This document shows positions 6,571 to 12,786 of a DNA stretch of 12,786 bases, one piece after another. The stretch covers positions 1 through 12,786 of the forward strand of contig CALHBW010000138.1 of the NCBI GenBank assembly GCA_937930625.1, written 5' to 3'. A model generated the notes under the pieces. The model was not told the origin of the DNA. It was given only the letters and a program-made list of their open reading frames with translations, and made no database searches. How positions within the stretch are numbered: the first letter of the stretch is position 1; every line of letters starts with the position of its first letter. Source of the DNA: an uncultured Saprospiraceae bacterium. Its GTDB lineage: Bacteria; Bacteroidota; Bacteroidia; Chitinophagales; Saprospiraceae. The translations under genes were made by a program, and so were the position numbers.

Positions 6571-7740
6571 ATGAGATTAACAATCTTAATGTTGAGCCTT
6601 TTAATGAGTACTTTTTGTTGGGCATCCGATAGTACTCCGGCTGCAAAAGAAACCTTATACGCCATCCAACTCGGCGCATCCAACCAACCCGATATGAAAC
6701 GCTATAATAAGGTGAAAAACTACGGTTATATCTATACAGTAGATGCCCAAAACGGTATGTTGCGCGTCATGCTCGGCAGCTATACCAGCAAGTCAAAAGC
6801 AAATGTAGCATTGAAAAAAGTCAAGTCACGCGGCTTCAAAGACGCCTTCATTTCAGGCGGCTATGTGACTGAAAATAAAGTATATACGGTACAATTTGCT
6901 TCTTATTTGTATGCCGATAAAGTTGATTGGGACAAATTGCAACAAGTCGGTATGGTACAGGTAGATGCTTCCGAAGGAAGAATCAAATTAGTCAGTGGTA
7001 ATTTTTCCGAAAAAAGTACCGCAGATGATTACAAAAACAGTCTGCGAAGCATGGGCTACAAAGACGCCTTCGTGCGTCAAGTTAATGAAGCGCGATTGCT
7101 CAATATCGGTACAAATTACAGTACAACGACTATTAGCAGTTCATCCTCGCCATCATCATCTTCTACCAGTGGCGGTGGCATGACGGATATGGAGAAACTA
7201 CCGATTTATGCCAAACTCAATTCATTTGAGCGCGAAAATATCGTCTTACTCGACAACAGATACCATATGAAGATGGATGAGCGCACATTCGTTCCACTTT
7301 CCGATTATCAACCCGGCACACTCGGCGGCACGATTATCGTGGATTCGCAGCCTGTAACACGCACATATTCAGGCGGTACGATAATTAGTTCGACTCCTGT
7401 AACGACGACGAGCAGCCCGACAATTATTTCAAGCAGTCCTGTGGTGACAACGAGTAGCCCAACCGTCATTTCGAGTAGTCCTGTCGTAGTCGGTGGTACA
7501 GATTATCGCATCCAACTCGCGGCAGTTCGCAATTACGACCCGAATCAATTTTCAAGCGTCATTTCGCTCGGCTCGGTAAAACTCGAAGAAGCCGGAACGG
7601 GCGTCAACCGCGTGATGATGGGCAATTACGGTACATTGGGCGAAGCGCAAGCCGTCCTCAATGCCGTCAAATCGCAAGGCTTCCCTACTGCCTACATTTT
7701 GAGGTATGCGAATGGCGTGAGAGGGGGAAAGGTTAATTAG
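6571..7740 (+). CDS. Exported protein with three SPOR domains
   Basis: The 389-residue protein has a signal peptide (about residues 1-18, MRLTILMLSLLMSTFCWA) and three SPOR-type repeats: about 28-95 (LYAIQLGAS to GFKDAFI), 103-168 (VYTVQFASY to GYKDAFV) and 310-378 (DYRIQLAAV to GFPTAYI). Each has the YxIQLxA start, a central RVMLGxY or equivalent and an xGFxxA end. A Ser-rich linker (184-203) follows the second repeat. A second linker (271-306) is built of a 14-residue repeat, IISSSPVVTTSSPT. SPOR domains bind peptidoglycan, often at division sites where stem peptides are removed, so a cell-wall role outside the cytoplasmic membrane is likely. Its neighbours include murF-alr, consistent with this. 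The specific partner is unknown. Confidence 0.85.
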   Translation: MRLTILMLSLLMSTFCWASDSTPAAKETLYAIQLGASNQPDMKRYNKVKNYGYIYTVDAQNGMLRVMLGSYTSKSKANVALKKVKSRGFKDAFISGGYVTENKVYTVQFASYLYADKVDWDKLQQVGMVQVDASEGRIKLVSGNFSEKSTADDYKNSLRSMGYKDAFVRQVNEARLLNIGTNYSTTTISSSSSPSSSSTSGGGMTDMEKLPIYAKLNSFERENIVLLDNRYHMKMDERTFVPLSDYQPGTLGGTIIVDSQPVTRTYSGGTIISSTPVTTTSSPTIISSSPVVTTSSPTVISSSPVVVGGTDYRIQLAAVRNYDPNQFSSVISLGSVKLEEAGTGVNRVMMGNYGTLGEAQAVLNAVKSQGFPTAYILRYANGVRGGKVN

Positions 7741-7745
7741 TCAAT

Positions 7746-7840
7746 AGTTGATTAGGTTTATTGAGTTCATTGGGTTATTGAATTTGCTACGCAAAATCTT
7801 ATTCATTTGAACCTATTCAGCTCAATAAACCTAATCAACT
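7746..7840 (+). repeat. 20-bp inverted arms between SPOR and TPR genes
   Basis: AGTTGATTAGGTTTATTGAG (7746-7765) pairs perfectly with 7821-7840 across a 55-base loop. Related octamer-like words continue on the right (CAACCAAA, TAAACCAA) up to eight bases before the ATG of the small TPR gene. It may stop transcription of the SPOR gene or structure the leader of the next one. Confidence 0.65.
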
Positions 7841-7869
7841 CAATCAACCAAATAAACCAATCACTAAAA

Positions 7870-8184
7870 ATGAAAAGATTAGAGCAGTTGAAAAGTTTAT
7901 TGGCAGACGCGCCCGGCGATTCATTTATCACCTTCGCTATTGCCAAAGAATATGAGAAAATCGGCAATACAGACGAAGCCCTCAACCATTATCTGATGAT
8001 AGCCAAAAATGAGCCGAATTACGTTGGTTTGTATTATCATTTGGGTAAATTGTATGAAGAACGCAGCGATATTAGTACCGCAATTTCAACTTACGAAAAG
8101 GGTATGGAAATCGCCAAAGCAGCCGGAGATGACCACGCTTTCAGCGAATTGGCAGGAGCGAAAATGGCAGTGGACGACATTTAA
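7870..8184 (+). CDS. Small tetratricopeptide-repeat protein
   Basis: The ATG at 7870 gives a 104-residue protein. An in-frame TTG 21 codons earlier would only translate the leader repeat. There is no signal peptide or membrane segment, so it is probably cytoplasmic. Two to three TPR-like helix pairs are visible: LKSLLADAPGDSFITFAIAKEYEKIGN as the N-terminal part, DEALNHYLMIAKNEPNYVGLYYHLGKLYEE in the middle, and DISTAISTYEKGMEIAKAAGD at the end. TPRs act as protein-binding scaffolds; the partner is unknown. Short proteins of this type are common in Bacteroidota genomes. It is co-oriented with the SPOR and murF-alr genes, but a repeat and a terminator-like hairpin separate it from murF-alr. 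Confidence 0.8.
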   Translation: MKRLEQLKSLLADAPGDSFITFAIAKEYEKIGNTDEALNHYLMIAKNEPNYVGLYYHLGKLYEERSDISTAISTYEKGMEIAKAAGDDHAFSELAGAKMAVDDI

Positions 8185-8191
8185 TATTTTT

Positions 8192-8306
8192 TGCAAATAT
8201 TGCCTCACGCGGAGAACGCAGAGGTCGCAGAGAATTGATTATCAGTACGCTGCGTTCTCTGCGAACTCTGCGTGAAAAGAGCGTTTTATTGAATTTGCAA
8301 AAATTG
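8192..8306. repeat. 115-bp dispersed repeat, copy 1 (CGCAGAG type)
   Basis: The element begins TGCAAAT and has ATTTGCA near its end. Inside is a hairpin of 9-base words (GCAGAGGTC, GCAGAGAAT) on the left and inverted copies on the right, with the centre TTGATTATCAGTAC. It starts 8 bases after the stop of the small TPR gene. It is about 92% identical, by eye, to 10934-11048. CGCAGAG-type intergenic repeats are known to be widespread in bacterial genomes; mobility is not shown here. Confidence 0.8.
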
Positions 8307-8340
8307 CCAACGAACCATATTTTTTTTATTTTTAAATATA

Positions 8341-8376
8341 AAAACGGCACAAAATCAAGAGGTTTTGTGCCGTTTT
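8341..8376. terminator. Perfect 14-bp hairpin, terminator-like
   Basis: AAAACGGCACAAAA (8341-8354) pairs perfectly with TTTTGTGCCGTTTT (8363-8376) around an 8-base loop, and the stem has A-runs and T-runs at its ends. This is a typical intrinsic terminator shape, usable in both directions, and it separates the small TPR gene from murF-alr. Confidence 0.7.
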
Positions 8377-8390
8377 ATTTCTCTCTAAAA

Positions 8391-8425
8391 TTGAACTTGT
8401 ACTTGATTCTTGAACTTGTACTTGA
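8391..8425 (+). repeat. 16-base direct repeat touching the murF-alr start
   Basis: TTGAACTTGTACTTGA occurs at 8391-8406 and again at 8410-8425, a period of 19. The second copy ends on the first base of the ATG at 8425. The in-frame TTG codons it contains are unlikely to be true starts. Confidence 0.7.
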
Positions 8426-10929
8426 TGATGTATTCCATTCAAAAAATAGCTGATATTCTCTCTGCTACCTTCTTAAATGAAGTGGCATATCCGGCGAATA
8501 TTACCCAACTATTATTTGATAGTCGTAAGGTGTCGCTGCCGCATGGTTCGCTGTTTTTTGCGATAAAAGGAGCGCGACACGATGGGCATGATTACATTGA
8601 AAATGCTTATGAAAAAGGTGTTAGAAATTTCGTTATAAGTGAAAGAAAAAACCTTCCCATTTTTCCTGATGTAAATTATTTTTTGGTTAAAAACCCTCTT
8701 CAAGCCCTCCAAACCTTAGCCCAACATCACCGCCAACAATTCAACTTTCCCATCATCGGCATCACAGGTAGCAATGGCAAAACCATCATCAAAGAATGGC
8801 TCTACGAATTGCTACGCGAAGAGTATAATATCGTTCGTAGTCCGAAAAGTTATAATTCGCAGATAGGTGTGCCGCTTTCGGTTTGGCAAATAGATGAGGC
8901 GCATAATTTAGGCATATTTGAAGCCGGAATTTCGCAGACGGGCGAGATGGAAAAACTGGCAAATATCATTCAGCCGGACATCGGGCTGCTGACCAATATC
9001 GGCGAGGCGCATAGCGAAGGTTTTGCGAGTATTGAAGAAAAATTACGAGAGAAAATAGAGTTGTTTTCTTCTTGTAAAACAATGATTTATCGAAATGATA
9101 ATGAATTGATTAATAAAGAAATAGCTAAGATGTCAGATACTTTTGAAGTGTCTGATATCTTTACTTGGGGGCAAAAAGAAGATGCTGATTTATTCATTAA
9201 AAATATTGAGAAAAAAGAGGGTAGCACTATACTCCATGCGAATTTGAAGCGAAAACAGAGCGTCCACTCCAAAGGGGGAGATATTCAGATAGAAGTCCCC
9301 TTTACTGACGATGCTTATTTAGAAAATATCGCTCACTGCTGGGCGGTCATGCTCCATTTAAATTACGATAATGAAACCATCAAAAAACGCATCAAACGTC
9401 TCCAAAGCGTTCCCCTTCGCCTCGAACTCAAAGCGGCGGTCAACAACTGTACGCTCATCAATGACAGTTATAATAACGACCTCAATTCTTTGGAAATCGC
9501 ATTGGATTTTCTGGCACAACAAGGCGGAAATACGCCGGCTACATTGATACTTTCCGATATTTTACAGACCAATCAAACACCGGATATTTTGTATCAGCGC
9601 GTGGCGGAATTGGTGAATGAAAAACAAATCAATCGTTTTATTGGTGTGGGAAATGCTGTTTTTTCGATAAAAAAATATCTGCCCACCGACCTCTCTACTA
9701 ACTTTTATTCTACGACAAAGGATTTACAAAACGACCTTTCTAATCTACAATTTAATCGGGAAAATATCCTATTGAAAGGTGCGCGAGTCTTTGAATTTGA
9801 ACGTATTGCGCGGATATTGGAACAGAAAGCGCACCGCACCGTACTCGAAATTAATCTCAATGCCCTCACGCACAATCTCAACGTATATAGCCGCTACCTA
9901 AAGCCCGAAACAAAAGTCATGGCAATGGTCAAAGCGGCAGCTTATGGTAGTGGGAGTGATGAAGTGGCGCGTCTGCTCGAATTTCAAAATGTTGATTATT
10001 TTGCAGTCGCATATACGGATGAAGGTGTGGAATTGCGCGAGGCAGGCATCCGGCTACCGATATTGGTACTGAATCCCGAAGCAGCGAGTTTTGACGCGCT
10101 CATTCGACATGAATTGGAGCCGGAAATATATAGCTTGGAAGTTTTAGAAAATTTTTCAAAAGAACTTGATTATCAAAAAATTAGCTCCTACCCTATTCAT
10201 CTGAATTTGAATACGGGGATGAATCGACTTGGTTTTGAAGAGACTGATATAGATGACTTAGTTCATCATTTAAACGAAAATAAAAGTGTACGGGTAGCGT
10301 CTGTTTTTTCACATCTCGCAGGTAGCGATGATGCTGAATTTGACGACTTTACCCAACAACAAATTACGCAATACAATTTTTTATATAAAAAAATAAAAAC
10401 AAAAGTTGGCTATGCTCCTATGCGTCATATACTCAATTCAGGCGGTATTGTGCGCTTTGCCAATGAGCAAATGGATATGGTGCGTTTGGGTATTGGATTA
10501 TACGGAATAGGCTGTGCAGAAATTCAAGATGAGCTTGAAGTAGTCAGTACACTCAAAGCCACTATTTCGCAAATAAAAACTGTGCACAAAAACGACACTA
10601 TCGGTTATAATCGCGCCGGAAAAGCAAATCATGATATGCGTATTGCGACCATCAGTATCGGCTATGCCGATGGCTTTTTACGGCAACTGGGCAACGGGCG
10701 TGGCAGCGTTGTCATTCACGGGAAAACGGCGCGTACTATCGGGAATATTTGTATGGATATGTGTATGGTGGATGTAACGGAAATCCCGGAAGCCGGTCTA
10801 GGCGATGAAGTGATTATTTTCGGAAAAGAGAAGCCTGTTCAAGTGCTTGCAATTGAGTTACAAACAATTGCTTATGAGGTGTTTACCAATATTTCGGGGC
10901 GGGTAAAGCGCGTTTATTTTCAAGAGTAA
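8425..10929 (+). CDS. MurF-alanine racemase fusion
   Basis: The 834-residue fusion is a form typical of Bacteroidota. The MurF half (about 1-465) adds D-Ala-D-Ala to UDP-MurNAc-tripeptide using ATP: P-loop GITGSNGKT (112-120), LTNIGEAH (about 189-196) and NDSYNNDLNSLE (346-357), which replaces the usual DSYNANP. The racemase half (about 470-834) makes D-alanine with PLP: EINLNALTHNL, then MVKAAAYGSGS, where Lys503 should hold PLP, then catalytic Tyr728 in IGYNRAGKA, ISIGYADG and GNICMDMCMVDVT. The GKT of the P-loop is followed by II, not the common TT, as is usual in this fused form. An ATG three bases later (8428) is equally possible as start. The fusion couples D-Ala supply with its use; no separate ddl gene is visible in the window. 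Confidence 0.95.
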   Translation: MMYSIQKIADILSATFLNEVAYPANITQLLFDSRKVSLPHGSLFFAIKGARHDGHDYIENAYEKGVRNFVISERKNLPIFPDVNYFLVKNPLQALQTLAQHHRQQFNFPIIGITGSNGKTIIKEWLYELLREEYNIVRSPKSYNSQIGVPLSVWQIDEAHNLGIFEAGISQTGEMEKLANIIQPDIGLLTNIGEAHSEGFASIEEKLREKIELFSSCKTMIYRNDNELINKEIAKMSDTFEVSDIFTWGQKEDADLFIKNIEKKEGSTILHANLKRKQSVHSKGGDIQIEVPFTDDAYLENIAHCWAVMLHLNYDNETIKKRIKRLQSVPLRLELKAAVNNCTLINDSYNNDLNSLEIALDFLAQQGGNTPATLILSDILQTNQTPDILYQRVAELVNEKQINRFIGVGNAVFSIKKYLPTDLSTNFYSTTKDLQNDLSNLQFNRENILLKGARVFEFERIARILEQKAHRTVLEINLNALTHNLNVYSRYLKPETKVMAMVKAAAYGSGSDEVARLLEFQNVDYFAVAYTDEGVELREAGIRLPILVLNPEAASFDALIRHELEPEIYSLEVLENFSKELDYQKISSYPIHLNLNTGMNRLGFEETDIDDLVHHLNENKSVRVASVFSHLAGSDDAEFDDFTQQQITQYNFLYKKIKTKVGYAPMRHILNSGGIVRFANEQMDMVRLGIGLYGIGCAEIQDELEVVSTLKATISQIKTVHKNDTIGYNRAGKANHDMRIATISIGYADGFLRQLGNGRGSVVIHGKTARTIGNICMDMCMVDVTEIPEAGLGDEVIIFGKEKPVQVLAIELQTIAYEVFTNISGRVKRVYFQE

Positions 10930-10933
10930 ATTC

Positions 10934-11048
10934 TGCAAATAGTGTCTCACGCGGAGAACGCAGAGGTCGCAGAGAATTGATTATCAGTACTCTGCGTTCT
11001 CTGCGACCTCTGCGTGAGATGAAAGTTTTATTGAATTTGCAAAAAATG
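10934..11048. repeat. 115-bp dispersed repeat, copy 2
   Basis: It has the same ends (TGCAAAT and ATTTGCA) and central spacer as 8192-8306, with about nine differences over 115 bases. The inverted 9-base words are better matched here than in copy 1. The copy starts 4 bases after the murF-alr stop, mirroring the position of copy 1, and lies between convergent murF-alr and the DUF4286 gene, so it could act as a shared terminator. Confidence 0.8.
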
Positions 11049-11060
11049 TCAAAAAACCAC

Positions 11061-11396
11061 TTAATTTAGCGAAGCAGGGACATAAGTTTCCTGCTGCACA
11101 ACTTCCATCACAGTACGAAAAGCCACGTATTTACCCTTATATTTTTCGGTGTGGTCGGCTTGCAATCGCTTGGCGTGAGTATCCTGATATTCCCGGAACT
11201 TTTCTATGCTTGGCGAAAGGTATTGAATGGCAAAAGTGACACCGTCTTTTTCCTCTTCGCCAAGTATCCGCGACATTTTATATTCGACAAATAAGCCTGT
11301 ATCCATCACATCAGGAATGTGTTCTTCACGCATCCATTTTTCCCAATCCTCTCTGAATTGAGTCATTATTTTTACGGTAACATTATATAGAATCAT
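11061..11396 (-). CDS. DUF4286 family protein
   Basis: The 111-residue protein has no signal peptide and matches, by eye, the small DUF4286 family of Bacteroidota. Landmarks are MILYNVTVKI at the start, DWEKWMREEHIPDVMDTGLFVEYKM (given in words: DWEKWM, EEHIPDV, TGLFVEYK), GVTFAIQYL, and LQADHTEKYKGKYVAFRT near the end. The fold is likely a dimeric alpha-beta barrel type, but function is unknown. It is convergent with murF-alr across the repeat and divergent from the secreted hydrolase. The start ATG at 11396 is the only one near the family's N-terminus. Confidence 0.8.
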   Translation of the reverse strand: MILYNVTVKIMTQFREDWEKWMREEHIPDVMDTGLFVEYKMSRILGEEEKDGVTFAIQYLSPSIEKFREYQDTHAKRLQADHTEKYKGKYVAFRTVMEVVQQETYVPASLN

Positions 11397-11410
11397 ATTT
11401 ATAAGTTCAA

Positions 11411-11428
11411 TCCCGATAGCTATCGGGA
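11411..11428. repeat. Palindrome TCCCGATAGCTATCGGGA
   Basis: This is an exact 18-bp palindrome in the leader of the DUF4286 gene, 15 bases before its ATG. A degraded copy with one inserted base occurs at 6401-6419. I believe this palindrome recurs in many Bacteroidota intergenic regions, but I have not checked that here. Confidence 0.6.
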
Positions 11429-11493
11429 AAGTTCATGTATCAAGCTCAAATCTGAACGCAGTTTTATCATTTTGTTCTGATAATCAAATAATT

Positions 11494-11528
11494 CGACGAA
11501 ATTTACGTCGTTCAACATACAAATTCAA
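11494..11528 (-). promoter_or_regulatory. Possible DUF4286 promoter with overlapping dyad
   Basis: On the minus strand TTG (11528-11526, in TTTTG) is followed by 20 bases and TAAATTTC (11505-11498), which matches seven of eight positions of TAnnTTTG. The dyad CGACG (11494-11498) and CGTCG (11506-11510) surrounds the -7 element and could bind a repressor. Confidence 0.3.
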
Positions 11529-11610
11529 AACATTAACAAAAAATCAGCGAATTTGCGCTAATAAAATTTTATCTTAGCTTAATCTAATTTTTAAACACAT
11601 TTTAATAAAT

Positions 11611-12786
11611 ATGAAAAAAATATACTTATTTTTAATCTTTACAATATTCGCGGTAGTTACTTTTGCCCAAGAGAATGGCTGTGATAATCAGCGTTATATC
11701 AATGAAATTTTTACGGATGTAACGGTCACGGAAGCCGTTAAGTTTGGAGAAAATTACACTTTTGGAGGTGATTTTCAAGAGTTGTATATGGATGTGTATG
11801 AACCGACGGGCGATACCCGCACAGACCGTCCGGTGGTTGTTTTTGCATTTGGAGGCGCGTATGTGCAAGGTGACCGTACACAGGTAGCGAGTTTTTGTGA
11901 GGAGTTTGCACGCAAAGGATTTGTTGCTGCTGCGATTGATTATCGGATTTATGCAGTTGATTTTGCGAATATTCCTGATTCGTTGGGGATGTTGGATATT
12001 ATTACCAAATCTATCGGGGATATGAAGGCTTCGATACGTGCTTTGCGTAAGAGTGTGGACGAGGGAAATCCTTATGGTATCGACCCAAATTTTGTTTTTA
12101 CGGGTGGGCTTTCTGCCGGAGCGATTACGGCTATGCACGTTGCCCAACTTGGCGAAGACGATACCGATATTTTACCGCAGTACGTCACCGATGCCATAGA
12201 TGCCAATGGCGGTTGGGAAGGCGATACAGATGACCCCGACAATTCTGCAATGGGATATTCTTCTGAGGTACAAGGAGTTGTGAGTTATCTTGGCGCGATG
12301 CACCGCCGCGCATGGCTGGATAGTGATGATGTACCTTTCATCAGCATACATGGCACGGCAGATGATGTAGTGCCTTATGGTCATGGGATTGTGACCTTAT
12401 TCAATCTTGTTCAATTGGGTAGTTTGGAGGGTAGCGGTGCGTTACACCCTTATGCCGACCAAGTGGGTATCACCAATCAATTGATTACTGTTCCCGGAGG
12501 TGGTCATGGCAATAATTTTCCGCAAATTTACTGGGATAGTATAGCGGTAGATTCCGGGAAATTTTTGGAAACTATCGTATGTGGCACAGGCGGCAGCGTG
12601 AGTATCAACGAGCCGGAAGATGTGAGTGATTATATCACAATTGCACCAAATCCGGCTAGCGAACAGACGATTATTCGTTTTAATAATTTGAATAAAATGT
12701 ATAACTTATCTTTGTATAATGCTTTTGGTCAACGAATTACATTTTACAATAATCAAAATAATAATGATTTTACCTTGAATCGGAAT
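11611..12786 (+). CDS. Secreted alpha/beta hydrolase with T9SS sorting domain, partial
   Basis: The gene runs off the right edge; 392 codons are present. A signal peptide ends near VVTFA (residues 15-19). The alpha/beta hydrolase core (about 40-325) has VYEPTGD, then FGGAYVQGD (80-88) in place of the usual HGGG oxyanion motif, the nucleophile in GGLSAGA (Ser168), the acid in HGTADDVVPYGHG (Asp251, or Asp252) and the histidine in PGGGHGNNFP (His299). This resembles carboxylesterases and lipases of the BD-FAE/acetyl-esterase group; the substrate is unknown. From about residue 342 the protein has a type A T9SS C-terminal domain (IAPNPAS, LSLYNAFGQRIT), so it should be exported across the outer membrane and held on the surface or released. 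Some 25 more residues would be expected beyond the window. The ATG at 11611 follows an AT-rich leader. Confidence 0.9.
   Translation, partial: MKKIYLFLIFTIFAVVTFAQENGCDNQRYINEIFTDVTVTEAVKFGENYTFGGDFQELYMDVYEPTGDTRTDRPVVVFAFGGAYVQGDRTQVASFCEEFARKGFVAAAIDYRIYAVDFANIPDSLGMLDIITKSIGDMKASIRALRKSVDEGNPYGIDPNFVFTGGLSAGAITAMHVAQLGEDDTDILPQYVTDAIDANGGWEGDTDDPDNSAMGYSSEVQGVVSYLGAMHRRAWLDSDDVPFISIHGTADDVVPYGHGIVTLFNLVQLGSLEGSGALHPYADQVGITNQLITVPGGGHGNNFPQIYWDSIAVDSGKFLETIVCGTGGSVSINEPEDVSDYITIAPNPASEQTIIRFNNLNKMYNLSLYNAFGQRITFYNNQNNNDFTLNRN

Noticed and set aside
8410..8424. TTG start extending murF-alr by five codons
   Set aside because: The extra codons are the 16-base direct repeat, and two ATG codons lie directly after it.
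11553..11577. Promoter for the hydrolase gene (TTG and TATCTTAG)
   Set aside because: The spacing is only 14 bases and the -7 element is imperfect, so it was not listed.
11632..12147. 171-codon minus-strand frame
   Set aside because: It is antisense to the hydrolase gene, which has a signal peptide, catalytic triad and sorting domain.

Overview
The window looks like chromosomal DNA from a member of the Bacteroidota, perhaps near the Saprospirales or Chitinophagales; this level of placement is inference. Four things point there. There is a fused MurF-alanine racemase gene. There is a DUF4286-type small protein. An esterase-like enzyme carries a C-terminal type IX secretion (T9SS) sorting domain. 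A promoter fits the Bacteroidota -33/-7 pattern (TTG, 19 bases, TAnnTTTG), and the genes lack clear Shine-Dalgarno sequences.

Layout. Bases 1-332 hold no firm gene, but contain stem-loops, a perfect 44-bp palindrome and a heptamer array. A secreted or lipid-anchored M43-type zinc metalloprotease is on the minus strand (333-1643). It is divergent from a lipoprotein made of three copies of a TPR-like module (1921-3225), which is followed by a secreted nine-unit WG-repeat protein (3365-4369). Convergent to that is the pyrimidine pair pyrR then pyrB on the minus strand (6073 down to 4459). A 497-base spacer holds the pyrR promoter. Next come three plus-strand genes that may serve the cell envelope: a three-SPOR-domain exported protein (6571-7740), a small TPR protein (7870-8184) and the murF-alr fusion (8425-10929). 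A DUF4286 gene (minus, 11061-11396) is divergent from a secreted alpha/beta hydrolase that begins at 11611 and runs off the right edge inside its T9SS domain.

How the genes work together. PyrB makes carbamoyl-aspartate for UMP synthesis, and PyrR is a PRPP/UMP-responsive regulator. MurF-Alr makes D-alanine and adds D-Ala-D-Ala to the peptidoglycan precursor. SPOR domains bind peptidoglycan. The secreted hydrolase should use T9SS. The protease and the WG protein are exported, but no T9SS signal is seen in them.

The most unusual feature lies between the genes. Nearly every gene border carries its own short word, 7 to 9 bases long, repeated several times and usually followed by inverted copies. 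These arrays form long imperfect hairpins, run right up to start codons, and in places enter the coding ends. The word differs at each locus. The closest described class I know is the short tandemly repeated repetitive (STRR) sequences of cyanobacteria. A separate 115-bp repeat with CGCAGAG words occurs twice, each time just downstream of a gene.
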